DNA of 64,000 nt, from contig NZ_JAFIDA010000001.1 in NCBI RefSeq assembly GCF_017834145.1, positions 1,674,001 through 1,738,000 on the forward strand, read 5' to 3'. The stretch is from Leucobacter exalbidus. GTDB taxonomy: Bacteria > Actinomycetota > Actinomycetes > Actinomycetales > Microbacteriaceae. The position numbers and the translations under genes were made by a program. Below, piece after piece: positions 53,777 to 64,000 of the stretch; position 1 is the stretch's first letter; each line of letters opens with the position of its first letter. The notes beneath the pieces were generated by a model. That model did no database searches. It had not been told where the DNA came from and saw only the letters and a program-made list of their open reading frames with translations.

Positions 53777-53828
53777 AAGGGGCCGTCAGGACACGCTCAC
53801 TCAATCGTGAACATCCTAACGACCCCTT
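53777..53828 (-). terminator. Terminator of the rRNA operon
   Basis: On the minus strand AAGGGGTCGTTAGGA pairs with TCCTGACGGCCCCTT (15 bp with G-T pairs) and is followed by TGTTTTACC. An inner CACG/CGTG stem shortens the loop. It begins about 12 bp after the 5S gene. Confidence 0.85.
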
Positions 53829-53839
53829 CATTGAAAAGG

Positions 53840-53958
53840 TGTCCGGCGGTGACCTACTCTCCCACACCCTCCCGAGTGCAGTACCATCGGCGCAATCAGT
53901 CTTAGCTTCCGGGTTCGGAATGTGACCGGGCGTTTCCCTGATGCTATAACCACCGTAA
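53840..53958 (-). rRNA. rrf: 5S ribosomal RNA
   Basis: The minus strand reads GTTACGGTGGTTATAGCATC, then CCCGGTCACATTCCGAACCC and ends GGTCACCGCCGGAC, the standard 5S sequence. Ends are set by pairing of the terminal stem and are accurate to a few bases. Confidence 0.95.
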
Positions 53959-54091
53959 CGCTATCAACATACAAACCACACCCAAACCCTAGCCACCAGT
54001 GGTGTCTTGTTTGGGGGTGTGGCCGTCCGTTGGGAACCACAAAGTAGACGCGAACAATCGTTACACTAAAAATCTTATGCCCAACAAGTGG

Positions 54092-59152
<5,061 letters not shown>

Positions 59153-59579
59153 AAAATTACATGCCCCACCAGAAAACGGAAAAAGCTTCCCAGCAGAACG
59201 AGTTCAACCTGACAAAAACGAACATCATTACTGACGTTCATATAATTTGTCCAAAACAACCCCACCAATCCGAAGATCGGGAAGGGTTTAAATAAATTGG
59301 CATTTGACAATTTAAGTGCACACTATTGAGTTCTCAAGGACCAGACACTCCCCGTACCAGCCAAAGGCCTTCCGAAGAGCAACCTGTCTAACTTACCACA
59401 ACTTCAAGTAAGTATTTGCGCAAGCTAATGAGCCGGACTGTTGTTCCGGCCCGGCAGCGTTGCAGTGACAAGAGATAACAATACGCAGATGCCAAGGTCA
59501 GGGCAACTTCAGGCCTCCACCGTGGCGTGTCGAACCGGTAAACCTATACAGGCAGCCAAATCTGGGTCGTCGCAAAGAA
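59153..59579 (-). promoter_or_regulatory. Leader and promoter region of the rRNA operon
   Basis: The minus strand carries TTGAGAACTCAATAGTGTGC (59318-59337), the conserved actinobacterial rRNA leader motif also seen before the 23S gene. The promoter should lie upstream of it, about 59345-59440, but no single -35/-10 pair could be fixed. The region 59440-59579 shows nothing else. Confidence 0.65.
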
Positions 59580-59936
59580 TTAAGCGACCGACCAGACCCC
59601 CAGTTCATTGCCCGCTACATCGCGAAAGTGTGCACGGCGGCCGCCGGGGAATGCATAGGTGCCATTCGTAATGGTGCCGCCGGCTGCCACCACGGCAGCG
59701 ACTGTACTGTCGAGGTCTTCGGCGTAGAGCAGCACGAGTGGCCCACCCGCGGTAGGAGTGGTGCCTGCGTCGAGCCCGCCGACCTCTCCCCCGCCCGCGG
59801 GGTCTTGGATACCTGCATACCCCGGCCCGTAATCGGTGAAGGCCCAACCGAACGCTTCTGCATAGAAGCGCTTGGCCGCCGCAATGTCGGGCGCACCCAA
59901 CTCGATGTAGTCAAAGACACGGCGGTGTTGGCTCAT
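59580..59936 (-). CDS. VOC-superfamily (glyoxalase-like) protein
   Basis: A 118-residue one-domain vicinal oxygen chelate protein with paired beta-alpha-beta units: FDYIELGAPDIAAAKRFYAEAFGW at the N-terminus, and AEDLDSTVAAVVAAGGTITNG then FRDVAGNELGVWS at the C-terminus. The C-terminal metal-ligand glutamate is present in GNELG. ATG 59936 was chosen; the open frame before it is not VOC-like. The substrate is unknown. Confidence 0.88.
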   Translation of the reverse strand: MSQHRRVFDYIELGAPDIAAAKRFYAEAFGWAFTDYGPGYAGIQDPAGGGEVGGLDAGTTPTAGGPLVLLYAEDLDSTVAAVVAAGGTITNGTYAFPGGRRAHFRDVAGNELGVWSVA

Positions 59937-59988
59937 GGTGTTGAGCCTACGCGGGGGCGGGGCGCACGGGAAGGGATCCGGAGCAGAT

Positions 59989-60654
59989 TTATGCGCCCGC
60001 AGCCCGGGCCGCATTCGCGAGCTGCACGCGTGAGGCGACCCCGCTTTTGGCGTAGAGCGCACCTACGTGGGTTTTGATCGTTGTGACGCCTACCCCTAGG
60101 GCCCGCGCGATCGCCGGGTTGCTGAGCCCCTGCGCGACGAGGCCAAGCACCTCTCGTTCGCGTGCAGTGAGCGATTCGAGTGCAAGAGGTGAAGTGCCGG
60201 GCGGCGAGGTCTGGGGCTGCGCGGCATCGCTGGCAAGCGCGCGTGAGATCAGCCCCTCGGCAATTGCCGGGTCAATCACGCGGCGATCGGCCATCACGTG
60301 CCTGATGCTTTGCAGCATCTCAACCCCGCTGACGCTCTTGAGTAGGTATCCGCTCGCGCCGGCGGCCAACGCTCGCATGATGAGGTCATCGGCGTCAAAG
60401 GTCGTGAGCACGATCACGCGGGTCTGGGTCTCGGCCGTAATGCGTTCGGTGGCCCAGATGCCGTCTGTGCCAGGCATGCGCATGTCGACGAGCGCAATAT
60501 CGGGGGCGTGTTTGTGGCACTGGGCCACCGCGTCGAATCCGTTGGTGGCCTCGGCCACAACCTCGATGCCGGCATCGGCGCTGAGGATCGCGGTGACCCC
60601 GCTGCGCACGGCTTCGTGGTCGTCGGCGACCACCACGCGAATGATCTCGGTCAT
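59989..60654 (-). CDS. NarL/LuxR-type response regulator
   Basis: A 221-residue regulator. The receiver domain has VVVADDHEAVRSG (acidic pair), the phosphoacceptor aspartate in IALVDMRMPGTDG (about residue 57) and the lysine in YLLKSVSG. The C-terminal LuxR HTH reads LTAREREVLGLVAQGLSNPAIARALGVGVTTIKTHV. Its start overlaps the kinase stop by 4 nt, so the pair is coupled. Targets are unknown. Confidence 0.94.
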   Translation of the reverse strand: MTEIIRVVVADDHEAVRSGVTAILSADAGIEVVAEATNGFDAVAQCHKHAPDIALVDMRMPGTDGIWATERITAETQTRVIVLTTFDADDLIMRALAAGASGYLLKSVSGVEMLQSIRHVMADRRVIDPAIAEGLISRALASDAAQPQTSPPGTSPLALESLTAREREVLGLVAQGLSNPAIARALGVGVTTIKTHVGALYAKSGVASRVQLANAARAAGA

Positions 60655-61895
60655 CGGACTCCTTCTTCTGCCACTGTGGGCTCCGTTCCCGGCAGCGCTA
60701 CGGTCGCGATCCAGGTGGCACTGTCTGTTTCTCGTCGGCTCTCGAGGCGGCCGCCGACCATCTCGAGCAGCGCGGCCGAGGCCCGCAGCCCGTGGCCGTT
60801 ACCTGGGGCGGTGCGCGAGCCCCGCGCGATCTCATTGGTGAGGGAGATCCGTGTGTGTTCGGCCGCCAATTCCACGGTGACGTCGCCCGCGCCGTGTTTG
60901 GCCGCGTTGGCGAGGAGCTCTCGTAGCACGCGCAGCATCACGCCTCGGCGCGCAGCTGGCTCGGCCGCGAGGAGCGCATGCGTGCGGTCAAAATCACCCT
61001 CAGGCCACCGCAGATCTCGGTGCGCGGGCAGTACATCTGCGAGCGAATTGAGTTCGTTTGTCAGCTGATCCGGATCATTGGGGTGCTGCTCTGGAGCATC
61101 GAGCTCGAGCGACGCTGTGAGCACGGTGATGAGGCTGCGGAGCTCGCGGTGCGCGGCATCGGTGCCGTGCTTCGCGCGCTCGAGGCTTGCGGCGAGAGCA
61201 TTGGCGGGCAGCACAGATCCTGCAGCGGCTGCAGGCGCGGTGGCCGTGGCGAGCTGCAGCTTCGCGGCTTCGATGTTGAGGCCGGCGACCGCGATCTGAT
61301 TGGCGACGAGGTCGTGTAGATCGTGGGCGATGCGCTCGCGCATCTCAGTGGTCTGACGGGCGTGGGTGCGCACGAGGGCCGTGCGCGTGCGGGCCCGCTC
61401 GCTGCGCACGGCCCAGCCCCACGCCGCAGAGATCACCACCAGCAACCCCAACTGTACGACGACCGTGGGCACAGTCTGGCCCGCGGGCGACACGACCAGT
61501 AGACAGACAATGAGCAGCACCCCGAACGCGAGCGTCGCCCACAGTGCAATGCGCAGCCCGCGGTCGCTGCCGTACTTCACCGCGGCGTAGATCAGGTCAC
61601 TCAAAATCAATACGACGCCGAGACTGCCACCAAACGACAGGTCGACCGCGGCGACGGCAGCCCCCAGCCCGAGGGCAAGGAACGGTCGCGTCGAACGCAT
61701 CGTCGCGATCGCGGCCATGGCGAGCAAGGCCACCAAGAAAACAGTGCCGCGCGTACGAAATACCGCGAACTCAGCCCAGACCTGCAACATGCCCAGCTGT
61801 AAAATGGCGAGGCCGAGCATCAGCCACAGCACGGCGACGACCCCGTCGCGCGTGCGAGGGTGAGCGTTGAGTTGCTCCCAGCTGCGCGCGATCAT
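60651..61895 (-). CDS. Sensor histidine kinase (NarX/DesK-like)
   Basis: A 414-residue membrane kinase. About five hydrophobic segments occupy residues 15-155, with no obvious extracellular sensor domain. The HisKA_3 box has the phosphorylated histidine in RERIAHDLHDLVANQIAVAG (about residue 200), and the ATPase domain ends with GHGLRASAALLEMVGGRLE. ATG 61895 gives MIARSWEQLNAHPRTRDG; longer starts at 61934 or 61979 are possible. It signals to the coupled response regulator. Confidence 0.92.
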   Translation of the reverse strand: MIARSWEQLNAHPRTRDGVVAVLWLMLGLAILQLGMLQVWAEFAVFRTRGTVFLVALLAMAAIATMRSTRPFLALGLGAAVAAVDLSFGGSLGVVLILSDLIYAAVKYGSDRGLRIALWATLAFGVLLIVCLLVVSPAGQTVPTVVVQLGLLVVISAAWGWAVRSERARTRTALVRTHARQTTEMRERIAHDLHDLVANQIAVAGLNIEAAKLQLATATAPAAAAGSVLPANALAASLERAKHGTDAAHRELRSLITVLTASLELDAPEQHPNDPDQLTNELNSLADVLPAHRDLRWPEGDFDRTHALLAAEPAARRGVMLRVLRELLANAAKHGAGDVTVELAAEHTRISLTNEIARGSRTAPGNGHGLRASAALLEMVGGRLESRRETDSATWIATVALPGTEPTVAEEGVR

Positions 61896-62003
61896 GCCCC
61901 CATACTTGCAGAGTCTTTGCCCGTATCGGCTCATCCCCCGGGAGGAGATGGGGCGGCCCGCGGCAGGATCCGCGGCCACACAAACACGAGCACGCTGATA
62001 TCC

Positions 62004-62576
62004 ATGAGCATTATTGTGTGGGGCATCATCGCTTGCGAGGTCGGGTTTTGGGTGGTTATGTTGCTGGGGCTGGCGGCCCGGTACCTGCTACGTTTGCAAC
62101 GACTATCGACCGCGCTGCTGCTGTCGGTGCCCGTGATCGACGTGCTACTCCTAACGCTGATCGCGTGGGATCTGCTGGCCAACCGGGCGGTCGCAGACTT
62201 TGCGCACGGCCTCGGCGCCGTGTATCTCGGGTTTACGGTGGCGTTTGGTCATCAGCTCATCTCGACCGTCGACGCCCACTTTGCGCACCGCTTCGGTGGC
62301 GGCCCCGCACCGACCAAACGACCCAAGACCGGGCCCGCACACGTGCGATATGAGTGGCAGCAGTGGCTGCGAGCGCTGCTCGCGGGCGCGATCGCAAGCC
62401 TGGTGCTGGGCGCCATCATCTTGCTGGTCGGTGACCCTGCCCGCACGGCCGAGCTTGCCAACTGGTATCCCCGCATCGGGTTGGTGCTGGTGATCTGGCT
62501 CATCACCGGGCCGCTGTGGGATCTCGTGGCCGACGTGTTTCGGTCGCGAGAGCCCAGCGAGCAGCTCTCATCGTAG
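62004..62576 (+). CDS. Conserved small integral membrane protein
   Basis: A 190-residue protein with six predicted hydrophobic segments, three before and two or more after a polar loop (DAHFAHRFGGGPAPTKRPKTG). It starts MSIIVWGIIACEVGFWVVML at ATG 62004. It resembles a family of actinobacterial membrane proteins of unknown function. It is divergent from the histidine kinase gene (109 bp between starts) and could be a target of that system. Confidence 0.75.
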   Translation: MSIIVWGIIACEVGFWVVMLLGLAARYLLRLQRLSTALLLSVPVIDVLLLTLIAWDLLANRAVADFAHGLGAVYLGFTVAFGHQLISTVDAHFAHRFGGGPAPTKRPKTGPAHVRYEWQQWLRALLAGAIASLVLGAIILLVGDPARTAELANWYPRIGLVLVIWLITGPLWDLVADVFRSREPSEQLSS

Positions 62577-62648
62577 GCGTGGTGGCCTCACAGGTACTCG
62601 CTTGCCGCCCGGCTGGTCAGCCGCTCTGCCGCTCAGCAGCTCAGCCGC

Positions 62649-64000
62649 TCAGCCCGCCGCGGGGCCGGTCTCAAGCTCGGCGCCCGATTCGAGCTCGGCG
62701 AACTTCGCCGCCATCGTGGGGTTGCCGCGCGTGAGCTTCTTGATCGTAAGGTCGTCTGCCTTGTCGTTTGCGAGCCGCAGGTTGTTCGCCGACTTGTGCA
62801 GCGCCTGCTTCACCTTCTCGAGATCCTTGATCGACTCGTCGATGCGCTTGACAGCCTCGTCGAAGCCTTCGGACGCGAGGCGCCAGTTGCGGCCAAATGC
62901 GCTCTTGAATGCTTCGAGGTTCTCTTCGAAGTTGGTGATGTCGACGTTCTGCGCGCGCACCTGCGCCAGCTCAGTCTTGTACTTCAGCGAGTTCATGGCG
63001 GCATCCCGCAGCAGCGAGATCATCTGCACGAAGAACTGCGGCCGAATGACGTACATCTTGGGGTATCGGTACGAGACGTCAACGATGCCCGTGTTGTACA
63101 GCTCGTTCTCGGGCTCGAGCAGCGACACCAAAATGGCGTACTCGCAGCCCTTCTCAGTGCGGTCTTTATCGAGCTCCTTGAAAAAGTCTTCGTTCTTCTT
63201 CTTGGTGGCCGTCGTATCGTTCTCGTTCTTCATCTCGAACATGATCGACACGAACTCGGTGCCGGCCGGGTCGAGGTCTTTGAAGATGTAGTCGCCCTTG
63301 CTGCCGGTGCGGGCGTCGTTGTCTTTCTCGAAGTAGGCGTTAGGGAAGGCGGTGGAGCGCAGCCGGTTGAACTCGATTTCGCAGTGCTGCTCGAGCGTCT
63401 CGCCCACCATTTTCGTGGAGAGCTTCGCCTTCATGTCTTTCAGACGCTCGATAGCGTCGTCGCGGTCTTTCAACTGCGTCTCGTACTTGTCTTTCATGGA
63501 CTTCTCAGCGAGATCTTTCTCAAGCCCCGCACGTTCGAGGCTGCTCTGCAGCTCATCGCGCTGCTTTTCAACGATGCCCACGGCTTCGGTGAGCTCAAGC
63601 TTCTTGGCCATCTCGGCCGAAGCGATCTGAGCCTTCAGTTCGCGCACCTCGGCGGTGGCTTCGGCAGTCGTTTTCTGCAGTTCGGCCGCGAGCTTTGCCT
63701 CTGCCAGCTCAACAGCGGATCGCTTCTCTTGCTGTGCTTTCTCAAGATCGTTGCGCAGCGTATCGCGCTCTTTCTCGATCGCTCCGAGCGCCTCGGCCAC
63801 GGCAAGCTTCTGGTTGGTCGCTCCGGCGTCGATCGTGGCCTGCAGCGCGGCTACCTCCGCCGCCTTCACAGCTACGGCCTCTTGTAATTCACTCTGCGCT
63901 TTCGCCGTTGCAAGCTCCAGGGCGTTCTTCTTTTCTTGGGCGGCGAGCTCGAGCCGCTCGTGCAGCTGGCTCTCGAATTCACTGTCACGCACCTGCTTCA
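62649..64000 (-). CDS. DUF2130 coiled-coil protein, C-terminal part (cut by window edge)
   Basis: At least 450 residues; the frame is open to the window end, so the start lies outside. The visible N-terminal half (to about residue 195 from the edge) is a long coiled coil rich in A, E, K and L. The C-terminal half is the DUF2130 domain, with [47 protein letters not shown] and [18 protein letters not shown]. That part resembles restriction-endonuclease-like folds (D, then E-x-K). Function unknown. Confidence 0.85.
   Translation of the reverse strand, partial: KQVRDSEFESQLHERLELAAQEKKNALELATAKAQSELQEAVAVKAAEVAALQATIDAGATNQKLAVAEALGAIEKERDTLRNDLEKAQQEKRSAVELAEAKLAAELQKTTAEATAEVRELKAQIASAEMAKKLELTEAVGIVEKQRDELQSSLERAGLEKDLAEKSMKDKYETQLKDRDDAIERLKDMKAKLSTKMVGETLEQHCEIEFNRLRSTAFPNAYFEKDNDARTGSKGDYIFKDLDPAGTEFVSIMFEMKNENDTTATKKKNEDFFKELDKDRTEKGCEYAILVSLLEPENELYNTGIVDVSYRYPKMYVIRPQFFVQMISLLRDAAMNSLKYKTELAQVRAQNVDITNFEENLEAFKSAFGRNWRLASEGFDEAVKRIDESIKDLEKVKQALHKSANNLRLANDKADDLTIKKLTRGNPTMAAKFAELESGAELETGPAAG

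Overview
The window comes from a high-GC Gram-positive actinobacterium, most likely a member of Microbacteriaceae (Leucobacter-like). This is inferred from the base composition, the short ClpB without an N-domain, a perfect HspR-type HAIR operator, the tRNA-free rRNA spacer and many GTG starts. No species-level claim can be made without a search.

1-4000 holds a minus-strand operon with overlapping genes: a tripartite tricarboxylate-type transporter (TctC, TctB, TctA), a PfkB-type 2-keto-3-deoxygluconate kinase and the start of an IclR regulator. A strong palindrome lies upstream. 4259-7133 has core genes: a SpoU-type RNA methyltransferase, mannose-6-phosphate isomerase and a glycerophosphodiesterase. 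7332-17861 is a galactoside utilisation locus: galM, galT, galK, an ABC sugar importer (lipoprotein plus two permeases), a GH35 beta-galactosidase and a LacI regulator. A 16-bp operator-like word is shared by the importer and beta-galactosidase promoters. 18005-20170 is clpB behind its HAIR site.

20304-39919 is a rearranged accessory region. An 81-bp direct repeat (80/81 identical) brackets 20385-27868. Inside it are an IclR gene, an AraC gene split by an IS21 element (6-bp target duplication; exact excision restores the frame), a zinc alcohol dehydrogenase missing its N-terminus, and one IS256-family copy. A second, inverted, nearly identical IS256 copy at 36347-37772 cuts a Gfo/Idh oxidoreductase on one side and a type I CRISPR cas3 on the other. 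No other cas gene and no CRISPR array is visible, so the cas3 is an orphan remnant. Between the two IS256 copies lie ordinary genes (two aldo/keto reductases, glutathione peroxidase, malic enzyme, a TetR/hydrolase pair with twin operators) and a sugar-acid catabolic remnant (SDR, fumarylacetoacetase-like hydrolase, Gfo/Idh).

40019-53663 is mostly chromosomal: a FUSC-type membrane protein, thiolase, an OFA-family MFS transporter with a 43-residue companion, a D,D-carboxypeptidase, an M20 peptidase, a zinc-ribbon protein, TetR, a 1101-residue kinase/M23-like/aminotransferase fusion divergent from an Lrp regulator, an SRAP protein and a DUF3817 membrane protein. 53840-59152 is a complete minus-strand rRNA operon (16S-23S-5S). 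59580-64000 holds a VOC protein, a NarL-type two-component system, a small membrane protein and the C-terminal part of a coiled-coil DUF2130 protein. A palindrome, GATCCGGATC, recurs ten times across the window.
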